A DNA stretch of 64,000 nt from JACCZR01 sp963844805 (GCA_963844805.1 CAWJPU010000001.1:1-64000); one strand, 5' to 3'. Shown: positions 35,717 to 43,589, numbered from the stretch's first letter. The notes: generated by a model not told the origin, from the sequence alone. Program-made: numbers and translations.

Positions 35717-36919
35717 GCGCCCAAGGTATTCGCCAGCAGCCGCAGCTCTCCCTCGAGCGCGCGGGTGACCAGGTGCCGCTCGCGCACGTGCTCGCGGCCG
35801 GCGCGGCCCATCTCCACGGCGGCGCCCGGGTCGCCCACCAGCTCCAGCAGGCGCTCGGCCGTCTGCTCGGGCCCCTCGGTCAGGTAGCCGTCGACCCCGT
35901 CGCGCACCTGCAGCGGCACGCCGCCGTCGGGGCCGCCGATCACCGGCGTGTTCTTCCACAGCGCCTCGGAGGCGGCCAGGCCGTAACCCTCGCGTAGCGC
36001 CCGGTGCAGGCTTACCCGCGCGAGCCGCTGCACGGCGCCCAGCTCCAGCTGGCCCACGCCCGCGTAGCTGGTCAGCAGCAGCACGTCCTCCTGGCCCTCG
36101 GCCAGGTCGCTCAGCTCCTTCAGCGCGGGCCAGTCGTCGTGGAGGTCGGTCACGAGCGCGAGCTGCAGGTCCGGCCGCTCCTCGCGCGCGAGCGCGAAGG
36201 CCTCCAGCGTCTCGTGGGGGTCCTTCCAGCGGTCCAGCGACATCACCTGGCAGGCGAACGGGCGCTCGAGGTCGATGCCCAGCGCCCGGCCCACGCGCCC
36301 GGTGAGCCACGGCGAGCCCTCGGCTGTTGCGAACGCTGAGCGGATCGATGCCCGGGGCGATCGCCTCAGCGTCCAGGCCGGGCGGGGCGAACCCCTCCGC
36401 CGGCACGGCGCGGGCGGCGCAGGCCTCGGCCAGCGGGCGAGCTCGCTCCCAGGCGGCCGGCTCGGGCTGCCCGGCGTCGAGGTGGCAGCGCCAGACGGCG
36501 GGCTTCTCGCTCGCGGCGGCCAGCCCCAGCGTGCCGGGGTCGTGCAGGACCAGGACGTCATGCGCAGGCAGCGCGCCGGCCGCCTGCTCGCACTCGCCGC
36601 GGTAGGCCTCGAACGCCTCGTCGCCGATCGCGGTCTCGGCGCCCTGCAGGCCGTCGCGCAGCTCGGCACCGACGTCGCCGTCCCCGAACATGACCCGCCA
36701 GCTCACGCTCAGGCCCGCGTCGGCGGCCAGTGGCAGCAGCGCCCCCAGGGTCTCGGCCACCCGGCGGCCCGCACCGGCCGAGCTGACGTGCAGCACGCGG
36801 GTGCCGCGCAGCGGGCGGGCCGCGGCATGGACCCGCTCCACGGCGTCTGCGCCGGCGACGGGCGCGTGGGCCGCGAGCGACCCCCGCCCGACCGCCATGG
36901 GCTGGAGGTCCGCAGTCAC
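35713..36919 (-). CDS. GT4 glycosyltransferase, TreT-like, one frameshift
   Basis: N-terminal half: RGTRVLHVSSAGAGRRVAET, VLVLHDPGTLGLAAASEKP, AVWRCHLDAGQPEPAAWERA, AEAIAPGIDPLSVRN. After a break near 36340 the C-terminal half: QVMSLDRWKDPHETLEAFA, VLLLTSYAGVGQLELGAVQR, SLHRALREGYGLAASEALWK, NTPVIGGPDGGVPLQVRDGV. The VWRCHxD and EGYGLAxSEAxW patterns match trehalose glycosyltransferring synthase (TreT) and relatives of GT4. A trehalose role is likely but not certain. The GTG at 36919 has TAGGCT eight bases upstream. Confidence 0.65.
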
Positions 36920-36927
36920 GGCGCCGA

Positions 36928-36949
36928 AGCCTAAGGCCGGCCCTAAGCT
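36928..36949. promoter_or_regulatory. Divergent -10-like boxes TAGGCT / TAAGCT
   Basis: Minus strand: TAGGCT (36933-36928) eight bases before the GTG at 36919. Plus strand: TAAGCT (36944-36949) seven bases before the ATC at 36957. Confidence 0.4.
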
Positions 36950-36956
36950 CCCGGCC

Positions 36957-38038
36957 ATCGACGCCGCCGCCCTGCGCTCCGAGTTCCCGGTCTTCGACGA
37001 GATCGCCTACCTCAACGCGGGGTCCAACGGCCCGGTTCCGCTGCGGGCTCGCGCCGCAGTGGACGACGCGCTCGCGCTGCAGATCGAGCAGGGCCGCGGC
37101 GGGAAGCCCTTCTTCGGCGCGATCATCGCCGCCGCGGACGAACTCCGCGAGCGGGTCGCCGGGCTCATGGGATGCACGGCGGCCGAGCTCGTGCTCACCG
37201 GCTCGACCACCGACGGGGTCAACAGCGTGGTCGCCGGGCTCGACCTCGGCCCCGGCGACGAGGTGGTCACCAGCCGGGAGGAGCACCCCGGGCTGTTGGT
37301 GCCGCTGGCGCTCGGCGCCCAGCGGCGCGGGATTCACCGTTCGCCAGGCTCCGTTCGCGGAGATCGCCCAGGAGGCGGGCCGGGCGAAGATGATCGCGTG
37401 CTCGCACGTCTCCTGGATCACCGGGGCCGTGGTGGACACGGAGGCGCTCGCCGCCACCGACTCGCTCGTGCTCCTGGACGGCGCTCAGGGCCTGGGCGCC
37501 GTCCCGGTGGACGTTCGGAGCCTGGGCTGCGACTTCTACGCCGCATCGGGACAGAAGTGGCTGTGCGGCCCGGTGGGCAGCGGCTACCTGTACGTGACGT
37601 CCGGAGCGCCTCGAGGACATCACCCCCGCGTGGCCGGGCTTCGGCACCGTCGTCGACGCCGAGCGCCCGCTGGAGCTCGAGCTCCGCGCCGAGAGCGCCC
37701 GCTTGGACCCCGGCCTCAGGCCGGCGGAGCACACCGCCTGGGCGGCGGCCTCGCTCGATCTGCTGGAGACCGCCGGCTTCGACGGCGTGCTCGGGGCGGC
37801 GGCCGACGGCGCCGAGCGGGTCGCGGAGGCGCTGCGCGAGTCCGGGCGCAAGGTCGCCCCTCGCGGGCGCACCACGCTGGTGTCGTGGGAGGAGCGCGAT
37901 CCGGAGGCCGTCGCCGAGCGGCTGATGGGGTCGGGCGTCGTGGTCCGCCATCTCCCCGGCCGCCCCTACGTGCGGGCCTCGGTCGGCGCCTGGAACAGCG
38001 AGGACGACGTCGAGCGCCTGCTCCGCGCGCTGGCCTGA
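36957..38038 (+). CDS. Class V aminotransferase (cysteine desulfurase-like), frameshifted
   Basis: A PLP-dependent enzyme of the NifS/selenocysteine-lyase-like group: LRSEFPVFDEIAYLNAGSNG, ELVLTGSTTDGVNSVVAGLD, DEVVTSREEHPGLLVPLALG, ACSHVSWITGAVVDTEALAA, VLLDGAQGLGAVPVDVRSLG and the PLP lysine in FYAASGQKWLCGPVGSGYLY. Breaks lie near 37328 and 37605. The C-terminal part ends DDVERLLRALA. The family start falls on ATC at 36957, seven bases after a TAAGCT box; the nearest in-frame ATG (36897) lies inside the divergent gene. Substrate unknown. Confidence 0.7.
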
Positions 38039-38286
38039 GCTACTTGCGCGGTCATCACCACGACGCCGAAGACCACGGCGGCCGCGAGCAGCAGCGCCCC
38101 GAACACGCCGACGATGGAGAACAGGCCCGCGGGAACGGGATGACCGGCCCGGCGCATGTCCACGGCGCGGGTGGCGCCGAGGATCGCCAGCGAGGCCGCG
38201 ACCGTGACCACGAGGCCGGCGGCGAACGACGACCACAGGACCTCGAGCAACCCCTCCCAGTCCACCACCTCGCCGAGCGGGAGCAT
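37966..38286 (-). CDS. Two-helix membrane protein downstream of pit
   Basis: 106 residues. Starts MLPLGEVVDWEGLLEVLWSS; helices at FAAGLVVTVAASLAILGAT and LFSIVGVFGALLLAAAVVFG. The ATG at 38286 overlaps the pit stop (ATGA), so it is probably the last gene of the phosphate-transport operon. The C-terminal 25 residues overlap the convergent aminotransferase and may not be genuine. No family recognised. Confidence 0.5.
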   Translation of the reverse strand: MLPLGEVVDWEGLLEVLWSSFAAGLVVTVAASLAILGATRAVDMRRAGHPVPAGLFSIVGVFGALLLAAAVVFGVVVMTAQVAQASARSRRSTSSSLFQAPTEART

Positions 38287-39395
38287 CACGCCTCCGCCGC
38301 CGCGGTGACCGCCGGGCCGCGCTGCACGCGGCGCGCGAACAGGAACGCGGACCCGACCAGGATCAGGGCCGAGACCACCACGGGCCCGGCCGCGCCGGTG
38401 CCGAACAGCCGCGTGACGCCGTAGGTCAGGGCCCCGATGCCCGCCGCGGCCGGGAGGGTCAGGACCCAGGCGGCGACGATGTTGCCCGCGACGCCCCAGC
38501 GCACGGCGGACAGCCGCTTCGCCGCCCCCGCGCCGATCACGGCGCCGGAGATCGTGTGGGTGGTGGACAGCGGGAAACCCACGTGGCTGGAGGCGAGGAT
38601 CACCGCCGCCCCCGCGCCCTGCGCCGCATAGCCCTGGGCGGAGTCCATCTTGTGGATGCGGCTGCCCATCGTCTTGATGATCCGCCAGCCGCCAACGTAG
38701 GTCCCGGCGGAGATCGCCGCCGCCGAGGAGACGACGACCCAGGTCGGGACGTGGAAGTCCTCGGGCGCGATGGTCCCGTTGGCCACGAGGGCGAGCGTGA
38801 TGACGCCCATGGTCTTCTGGGCATCGTTGGTGCCGTGGGCCAGCGCCAGCATGCCGCCGGAGACCACCTGGCCGATCCGGAAGCCCTCGTTCACCGGGCC
38901 CGGGCGCAGCCGGCCCACCAGCCGGTAGGCGATCAGGATCCCCAGGCCGGCGACGCACGAAGGCCAGGATCGGCGCCACGATCGCGGGCACGATCACCTT
39001 GCCGACAGGCCCGCGCCGATCACCGCCTGCGCGCCCTCGGCCACGAACGCGGCCCCCACCACCCCGCCGATGAGAGCGTGCGAGGAGCTGGAGGGCAGGC
39101 CGAAGTACCAGGTGACGAGGTTCCAGGCGATCGCGCCGATCAGCCCGGCGAAGACGATCAGGGGCGTAATCAGGTCGGCCTCGACGATGCCCTGGGCCAC
39201 CGTGGCCGCGACAGCGAGCGAGACGAACGCGCCGGCGAAGTTGAGCACGGCGGCGTAGCCCACCGCCAGCTTGGGCGCCATCGCCCGCGTGGAGATGGAG
39301 GTGGCCACCACGTTGGCCGTGTCGTGGAAGCCGTTGGTGAAGTCGAAGGCGAGCGCCGCCGCCACGACGATCACCAGGATCAGATCGCCGTCCAC
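38286..39395 (-). CDS. pit: PiT family inorganic phosphate permease, frameshifted
   Basis: N-terminal half: FDFTNGFHDTANVVATSIS (PiT signature), AGLIGAIAWNLVTWYFGLPS, SSSHALIGGVVGAAFV. After breaks near 39000 and 38950 the second half: GMLALAHGTNDAQKTMGVIT, SHVGFPLSTTHTISGAVIGA, VAGNIVAAWVLTLPAAAGIG. The inverted duplicate signature (HGTNDAQKTMG) is typical. It moves phosphate with H+ or Na+. It follows the DUF47 gene by seven bases. Confidence 0.85.
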
Positions 39396-39402
39396 AGTCC
39401 CG

Positions 39403-40035
39403 TCAGGAGTTCTTGATCACGATGCCTTCGAGGATGTTGGCGACGCGCTCGGTGGCGTCGATCGCCTGCTCGAGCCGCTCGTAGATGTCCTTCCAGCGGA
39501 TCACGACCATCGGGTCGATCCCGCCGTCGAACAGCGCGGCCATCGCCTCGCGGCTGATCCGGTCGCCGTCGTTCTCCAGCCGGTTGACCTCGACCGTGTA
39601 GTGGGAGATGTCCTTGAAGCCGCGCATGCGGGGCATCGCCTCCGCGATCTGGCGGCAGGCGTTGACCAGCACCTCGGCCAGCCGCACCGACTGCTCCATC
39701 GGCGCCTCGACCTTGTAGAGGATGAGGAAGTCGGCGGCCTCCTCGGTGAAGTCCACGACGTCGTCGAGGGCCGAGGCCAGGCCGTAGATGTCCTCGCGGT
39801 CGATCGGCGTGACGAAGGTCTGGTTGAGCCGCTTGATGATGTCGTGCGTGATCCGGTCGCCCTCCTGCTCGACGATCAGGATCTCCCGGGCGAGGTCGCT
39901 CTTCTCGGGGAAGTCCCGGATCATCTCGAGCAGCAGCTCGGCCGCGCGCACGATGTTCCCCGCGGCCTCGTCGAAGAGGTCGAAGAACTCGCGCTCGCTG
40001 GGTGCGATCAGTCGTGAGAGGCGCAAGGGATCCAC
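39403..40035 (-). CDS. DUF47 / PhoU-like phosphate transport regulator
   Basis: An intact 210-residue all-helical protein: SEREFFDLFDEAAGNIVRAA, ILIVEQEGDRITHDIIKRLN, FVTPIDREDIYGLASALDDV and VNRLENDGDRISREAMAAL. The repeated ExxxDxxxHxI-type motifs bind metal clusters in PhoU relatives. DUF47 proteins are encoded beside pit and thought to control it, as here. The GTG at 40035 is the likely start. Confidence 0.85.
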   Translation of the reverse strand: MDPLRLSRLIAPSEREFFDLFDEAAGNIVRAAELLLEMIRDFPEKSDLAREILIVEQEGDRITHDIIKRLNQTFVTPIDREDIYGLASALDDVVDFTEEAADFLILYKVEAPMEQSVRLAEVLVNACRQIAEAMPRMRGFKDISHYTVEVNRLENDGDRISREAMAALFDGGIDPMVVIRWKDIYERLEQAIDATERVANILEGIVIKNS

Positions 40036-40095
40036 GCTACTAAAACTTCTCTGATGATCGTTTAGGTGCCCGGGGCGAGCGAGCAACACACATGT

Positions 40096-40269
40096 ATGTG
40101 CTTCAAGCCGAAGGACAAGCAGTCACGGCAACGAGCCCGGGAGACGCTGCGCCGGAGAGAGGAGAGGACGCCCACGGAGGTCTCGCGGCCCCCGCGGGGC
40201 AACCGCGAGCCCGACGAGGACAAGCAACGCCGCGCCGAGCAGCGCCTGCTCAGCGTGGTGGGTAACTAG
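40096..40269 (+). CDS. Small basic protein before tRNA-Val
   Basis: 57 residues from the ATG at 40096 (67 from a GTG at 40066): MCFKPKDKQSRQRARETLRR, then a charged, disordered stretch ending QRLLSVVGN. Extremely rich in Arg, Glu and Lys with no motif. It could be a real small protein or a chance frame. The stop lies 21 bases before the tRNA. Confidence 0.35.
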   Translation: MCFKPKDKQSRQRARETLRRREERTPTEVSRPPRGNREPDEDKQRRAEQRLLSVVGN

Positions 40270-40290
40270 CGATATCCTCGGCGCTCTCCC

Positions 40291-40363
40291 GGGCCGTTAG
40301 CTCAGTCGGGAGAGCGCCAGCTCGACAAGCTGGAGGTCGCTGGTTCGAGCCCAGCACGGCCCA
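40291..40363 (+). tRNA. tRNA-Val (anticodon GAC)
   Basis: The cloverleaf closes fully: acceptor GGGCCGT/ACGGCCC, D arm GCTC/GAGC, anticodon stem CCAGC/GCTGG with loop TCGACAA (anticodon GAC, reads GTC), T arm GCTGG/CCAGC with TTCGAGC. 73 bases, discriminator A, CCA not encoded. Confidence 0.95.
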
Positions 40364-40369
40364 CTCCCT

Positions 40370-40396
40370 CGAAACCCGCTCCTCGAGCGGGTTTCG
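40370..40396 (+). terminator. Hairpin after tRNA-Val
   Basis: CGAAACCCGCTC and GAGCGGGTTTCG form a perfect 12-pair stem with a CTC loop, seven bases beyond the tRNA. The downstream sequence TCGTTTC is only weakly T-rich. Confidence 0.6.
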
Positions 40397-40470
40397 TCGT
40401 TTCAGGGGCCGTCTTCGACGCGCGAACCGTGATTCGTTCACCGGCGATCGCCGCCCACGGGGCTAGGTGG

Positions 40471-40476
40471 GATGCT
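40471..40476 (+). promoter_or_regulatory. -10-like GATGCT of SnoaL array
   Basis: GATGCT lies nine bases before the ATG at 40486. The bases around it (GGGATGCTGGGCAGGCG) match those before the copy at 42304. Confidence 0.45.
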
Positions 40477-40485
40477 GGGCAGGCG

Positions 40486-40908
40486 ATGTCGCAGGAGAAC
40501 GTCGAGTTCATGAAGGGGCTCTTCGCAGCCACCTCCGACATGGACAAGGAAGCCTTGCGCTCGGCGCTGCCCGAGTTGATCGCCCAGACCTGCGATCCCG
40601 AGATCGAGTGGTGCGAACACACCCAGCACCCCGACGCCCGTGTCTATCGCGGTCACGCTGGCGTGCGCGAGTCGTTCGAGCGATGGCTCGACCAGTGGGA
40701 CGAGTACGGCACCGAGGCCGAACGGTTCGTGGACTGTGGCGACGAGGTACTGGTAGTTGCCCAGGAACATGGTCGCGGCGCGAGCAGCGGGGCAACGGTG
40801 AGCGCCCGGATCTTCATCGTGGTCACGTTCCGCGACGGCAAGGTCTTGCGCTACCGGGAGTTTTACGACGAGGCAGCGGCCCTCGAAGCCGTCGGACTGT
40901 CGGAGTAG
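40486..40908 (+). CDS. SnoaL-like protein, array copy 1
   Basis: 140 residues: MSQENVEFMKGLFAATSDMD, IEWCEHTQHPDARVYRGHAG, VRESFERWLDQWDEYGTEAE, VLVVAQEHGRGASSGATVSA, ending ALEAVGLSE. SnoaL/NTF2-like fold, probably a small-molecule binder or isomerase. The ATG at 40486 is the conserved family start; an upstream ATG adds unrelated residues. The next copy starts three bases after the stop, and the junction DNA is nearly identical to the other junctions of the array. Confidence 0.8.
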   Translation: MSQENVEFMKGLFAATSDMDKEALRSALPELIAQTCDPEIEWCEHTQHPDARVYRGHAGVRESFERWLDQWDEYGTEAERFVDCGDEVLVVAQEHGRGASSGATVSARIFIVVTFRDGKVLRYREFYDEAAALEAVGLSE

Positions 40909-40911
40909 CCG

Positions 40912-41307
40912 ATGTCGCAGGAGAACGTGGAGGTCGCGCGACGCTGGTTCGAAGCCCTCTCCAACGAGGACTTCGACGCCGCTCTCAAGTTGGTCCACAG
41001 CGACATCGTGTTGGTCCCGCCGGGGGATCAGCCGCCGTACACGGGAGCGAAGAGCTTGCGACGCTGGATGGAGCCAGAAGCGTTCGAGTGGCAGGTGGTC
41101 GAGCTGTTGGAATCCTTGGTCGTTAGCGACAGGACGATCCTGGCGAGACAGCACGTCACGGCCCGAGGAACAACCAGCGGCATGGAGTTGGACACCATCA
41201 CCTGGTCCGTCTGGACCTTCAACGAGGACGGTCTGATAACTCGCATCGAGATCTACCTGGATCGCGACAAAGGCAAAGCCCTCGAAGCCGCGGGGCAGGC
41301 GGAGTAG
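40912..41307 (+). CDS. SnoaL-like protein, array copy 2
   Basis: 131 residues: MSQENVEVARRWFEALSNED, LVHSDIVLVPPGDQPPYTGA, RWMEPEAFEWQVVELLESLV, TTSGMELDTITWSVWTFNED, ending ALEAAGQAE. Same fold as its neighbours but with a diverged middle. The tail carries GQAE instead of GLSE. Translated from the second position of a three-gene run with three-base gaps, so probably one transcript with re-initiation. Confidence 0.8.
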   Translation: MSQENVEVARRWFEALSNEDFDAALKLVHSDIVLVPPGDQPPYTGAKSLRRWMEPEAFEWQVVELLESLVVSDRTILARQHVTARGTTSGMELDTITWSVWTFNEDGLITRIEIYLDRDKGKALEAAGQAE

Positions 41308-41310
41308 GCG

Positions 41311-41718
41311 ATGTCGCAGGAGAACGTGGAGCTCGCGCGGCGGACTTGGGAACTCTGGAGCAAGGGCGCTGACAACGAGGTCGTTCGACAACTCGCACCC
41401 GACGTCGAGTGGCACCACCAGATCGGCCTTGGAACTCCGCTGGAGGGCATCTATCGGGGCCCCGAGGAAGTACTCGAATTGTCTGCAGCGTTTCGCGACG
41501 CGTTCGATGTGGCTGGCATCGAACTCGAGGACGTGCGCGACCTCTCCTCCAGCGAGGTCCTGGTTCTCGGGCACCTTCATCTCAAAGGCAGAGGGAGCGG
41601 TGCGGCCGTGACGACTCCCTTTGGCGCTGTGACGGAAATCCGCGATGGACTCGCCGTGCGGCAGAGGTTCTGGTCGGACAAGGGCAAGGCCCTCGAAGCC
41701 GTGGGGCTGTCGGAGTAA
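41311..41718 (+). CDS. SnoaL-like protein, array copy 3
   Basis: 135 residues: MSQENVELARRTWELWSKGA, VEWHHQIGLGTPLEGIYRGP, EVLELSAAFRDAFDVAGIEL, GHLHLKGRGSGAAVTTPFGA, ending ALEAVGLSE. Stop is TAA, unlike the TAG of the other copies, and the array is interrupted after it by about 200 bases and an unrelated gene. Confidence 0.8.
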   Translation: MSQENVELARRTWELWSKGADNEVVRQLAPDVEWHHQIGLGTPLEGIYRGPEEVLELSAAFRDAFDVAGIELEDVRDLSSSEVLVLGHLHLKGRGSGAAVTTPFGAVTEIRDGLAVRQRFWSDKGKALEAVGLSE

Positions 41719-41853
41719 GTACTCCCGGGCGCAGCGATGCGCGCTGTTCGCAGGCGCGTGTGGTCGGTGTCCGGCTTCCAGCCGGCCCCTGCTGAGAACC
41801 GGCGCCCGCGATTCCAGAGTTCTCCGGTCTCGTCGGGGAAGGGTTAAAGGGGG

Positions 41854-41883
41854 TTGCCTCCCTCCCCCCTGGCGACAGATACT
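41854..41883 (+). promoter_or_regulatory. Promoter TTGCCT-18-GATACT
   Basis: TTGCCT (41854-41859) and GATACT (41878-41883) with 18 bases between, upstream of the gene at 41920. That gene, unlike most here, has a leader with a ribosome-binding site. Confidence 0.45.
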
Positions 41884-41919
41884 CGGCCGTGCAAAGAGAG
41901 TCCCTACCGGGAGGTACCC

Positions 41920-42198
41920 ATGAGCATCCTTGTCCGTTTCCCCGCCTCGGGTGTAACGAGGCAGCAGTACGACACCGTGCGGGGCGCCCTCACAGACGCC
42001 GGAGAGTGGCCCCCCGATGGCTGTGAGCTGCACGTCTGCTTCGGTGACGAGCAAGACATCCGAGTCAGCGAGGTCTGGGAGTCGCAGGAGAAGTTCGAGG
42101 CGTTCGGGCGAACCCTCACGCCCCAGCTCGAGCAAGCAGACATTCAGCTCTCCGGCGAGCCGGAGTTCTTCGACGTCCACATCGTCGACAGGTTCTGA
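41920..42198 (+). CDS. Small alpha/beta-barrel-like protein
   Basis: 92 residues: MSILVRFPASGVTRQQYDTV, GEWPPDGCELHVCFGDEQDI, RVSEVWESQEKFEAFGRTLT, FFDVHIVDRF. The pattern of beta strands and the VSEVWESxExFxAF segment resemble dimeric ferredoxin-like ABM/stress-responsive barrel proteins. GGGAGGT five bases before the ATG is a clear ribosome-binding site. It sits inside the SnoaL array but is not related to it. Confidence 0.55.
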   Translation: MSILVRFPASGVTRQQYDTVRGALTDAGEWPPDGCELHVCFGDEQDIRVSEVWESQEKFEAFGRTLTPQLEQADIQLSGEPEFFDVHIVDRF

Positions 42199-42202
42199 CC
42201 GA

Positions 42203-42221
42203 ACGCATCCTGTGGATGCGT
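42203..42221. terminator. Hairpin ACGCATCC-TGT-GGATGCGT
   Basis: A perfect eight-pair stem with a three-base loop, five bases after the stop at 42198. No T-tract, so terminator function is only likely. Confidence 0.4.
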
Positions 42222-42230
42222 AGGCGTGGC

Positions 42231-42275
42231 GGGATGCCCACCAGACGGCTTGTGGGGGCCAAGTCTGGGCATCCC
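42231..42275. repeat. 10-bp inverted repeat upstream of array copy 4
   Basis: GGGATGCCCA (42231-42240) and TGGGCATCCC (42266-42275) are perfect inverted repeats 25 bases apart. The right arm ends 13 bases before the GATACT box of the next gene, so it could be an operator or part of a folded leader. Confidence 0.5.
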
Positions 42276-42288
42276 CTGCCCTCCGCGG

Positions 42289-42294
42289 GATACT
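42289..42294 (+). promoter_or_regulatory. -10-like GATACT of array copy 4
   Basis: GATACT lies nine bases before the ATG at 42304, as before the gene at 121. Confidence 0.5.
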
Positions 42295-42303
42295 GGGCGG
42301 GCG

Positions 42304-42702
42304 ATGTCGCAAGCGAACGCGGAGGACTTCTGGCGCGGGACCGCGGCGTACAACGCGGGCGACTGGGACGCGGCCCTCGCCGGCGTGGACCCGGAGGTGG
42401 TCTTCGACCTCACGCGCGCTGCGCCGGATGGCGAGACCTACCGAGGACATGAGGGCGTAAGGGACTTCTGGCGGATGCTCCGCGAGGTGTTTGGGGACTA
42501 TCGAATCGATCCCCAAGAGGTCTTTGAGCGTGGGGACAGGTTGTTCACCCGCGTACGCATCAGCGGGAGTGGAAAGGCAAGCGGAGCGGTCACCGAGGAT
42601 GTCCTCTACCAGGTATTCACGATCCGCCGAGGCAGCGTGATACGGGCGGACTTCTACCGGGAGCGCGGTGAGGCCCTCGAAGCCGTGGGACTGTCGGAGT
42701 AG
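42304..42702 (+). CDS. SnoaL-like protein, array copy 4
   Basis: 132 residues: MSQANAEDFWRGTAAYNAGD, DPEVVFDLTRAAPDGETYRG, HEGVRDFWRMLREVFGDYRI, DRLFTRVRISGSGKASGAVT, ending ALEAVGLSE. The N-terminus departs slightly from the array consensus (SQANAE). Followed after three bases by the 39-residue copy. The ATG at 42304 is preferred to one further upstream because of the GATACT spacing and family start. Confidence 0.8.
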   Translation: MSQANAEDFWRGTAAYNAGDWDAALAGVDPEVVFDLTRAAPDGETYRGHEGVRDFWRMLREVFGDYRIDPQEVFERGDRLFTRVRISGSGKASGAVTEDVLYQVFTIRRGSVIRADFYRERGEALEAVGLSE

Positions 42703-42705
42703 GCG

Positions 42706-42825
42706 ATGTCGCAGGAGAACGTGGAGATCGTCCGACGAGCCCATCAAGCCTGGAACGCGGACGATCTCGACGGCTTCTTGTTGAGCCACGCTCAAGCCCT
42801 CGAAGCCGCCGGGCTGTCGGAGTAG
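42706..42825 (+). CDS. 39-residue internally deleted SnoaL-like protein
   Basis: It reads MSQENVEIVRRAHQAWNADD, then LDGFLLSHAQ, then ALEAAGLSE and TAG at 42823-42825. This is the first helix of a SnoaL-like protein joined directly, in frame, to the conserved C-terminal tail: about 95 residues forming the barrel are missing. Start, three-base junction and tail are all intact. It may be a deletion by-product or a functional mini-protein. Confidence 0.6.
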   Translation: MSQENVEIVRRAHQAWNADDLDGFLLSHAQALEAAGLSE

Positions 42826-42955
42826 GGCCTTCGCGCCGCCCTCCGCTTGGGCCGGGTCAAAGGCGGGTAGCTGAGAATCGGGCGGGAACGCGGCGGGGGA
42901 TCGCGAGAGACTCGGGCGTGGGACCGCCCTCACCCCCGCTCCTCGATCGCTCGGG

Positions 42956-42984
42956 TTGACCGCCGCGGCGCGCCTTGACAGGAT
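42956..42984 (+). promoter_or_regulatory. Promoter TTGACC-17-CAGGAT
   Basis: TTGACC (42956-42961) and CAGGAT (42979-42984), spacer 17; the -10 is nine bases before the GTG at 42994. Confidence 0.45.
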
Positions 42985-42993
42985 CCGCCGCTC

Positions 42994-43578
42994 GTGAAGC
43001 TGCGCCCCCCATCCCCGGCCTTCGTGCTCGCGCTGGTGGCGCTGTTCGTCGCCCTCGGGGGCACCAGCTACGCGATCACCCGGATCGACCGCAACTCGGT
43101 CAGCAGCCGCCACATCGTGAACAACACGGTCGAGGGCGCCGACATCGTAGGCGGCGGCGGGCGCACCGGGACGATCAAGAATCGCGACGTGAACAAGCTG
43201 CTCGCGGTCGCCAAGGCCTTCGCGACCGTGAAGGCCACGGGTGGCGGAACCGTGCCACGAATCATCAACGCCGGCGGCGGGCAGACCAAGGCCTCGAACG
43301 TGAGCGTCACGGCGGGTCCCGGCATCGCTGAGTACACCGTGACCTTCAACGCCGACCCCGGCGTGGGCGGCTACATCGGCGTGAACAGCTTCGACGACGT
43401 CGCGGTCCTCGTCACCCCGCGGTCGTCGTCGGGCGGCGCGCGGTCGCACGCCGAGGTGGACGCCTCGCAGAGCACGGCGAACTCGAACCAGATCAAGGTC
43501 AACGTTCACACCTCGCGGACCTTCGACGGCAATGCCCAGGAGAGCGACTTCTCCGTGGCGGTCTACATCAACAAGTAG
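42994..43578 (+). CDS. ALFVALGGTSY surface/secreted protein
   Basis: 194 residues, intact. The signal-anchor contains FVLALVALFVALGGTSYAIT, then RIDRNSVSSRHIVNNTVEGA and DIVGGGGRTGTIKNRDVNKL, typical of the repeats after this anchor. The C-terminal beta-rich domain contains FATVKATGGGTVPRIINAGG, GIAEYTVTFNADPGVGGYIG and FDGNAQESDFSVAVYINK. No Gly-X-Y tract, unlike the relative at 1743. Predicted exported; function unknown. Confidence 0.7.
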   Translation: MKLRPPSPAFVLALVALFVALGGTSYAITRIDRNSVSSRHIVNNTVEGADIVGGGGRTGTIKNRDVNKLLAVAKAFATVKATGGGTVPRIINAGGGQTKASNVSVTAGPGIAEYTVTFNADPGVGGYIGVNSFDDVAVLVTPRSSSGGARSHAEVDASQSTANSNQIKVNVHTSRTFDGNAQESDFSVAVYINK

Positions 43579-43589
43579 CGCCGCAGGCG

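Noticed and set aside
36897..36956. ATG at 36897 as the aminotransferase start
   Set aside because: It lies inside the divergent glycosyltransferase gene and adds residues unlike the family. The promoter spacing favours 36957.
39403..40095. A phosphate- or metal-responsive riboswitch upstream of the DUF47-pit operon
   Set aside because: The leader is too short and shows no conserved core that I recognise.
41719..41830. A tRNA-like stretch (GGTGTCCGGCTTCCAGCCGGCC)
   Set aside because: Only one arm can be paired. No acceptor or anticodon stem closes around it.
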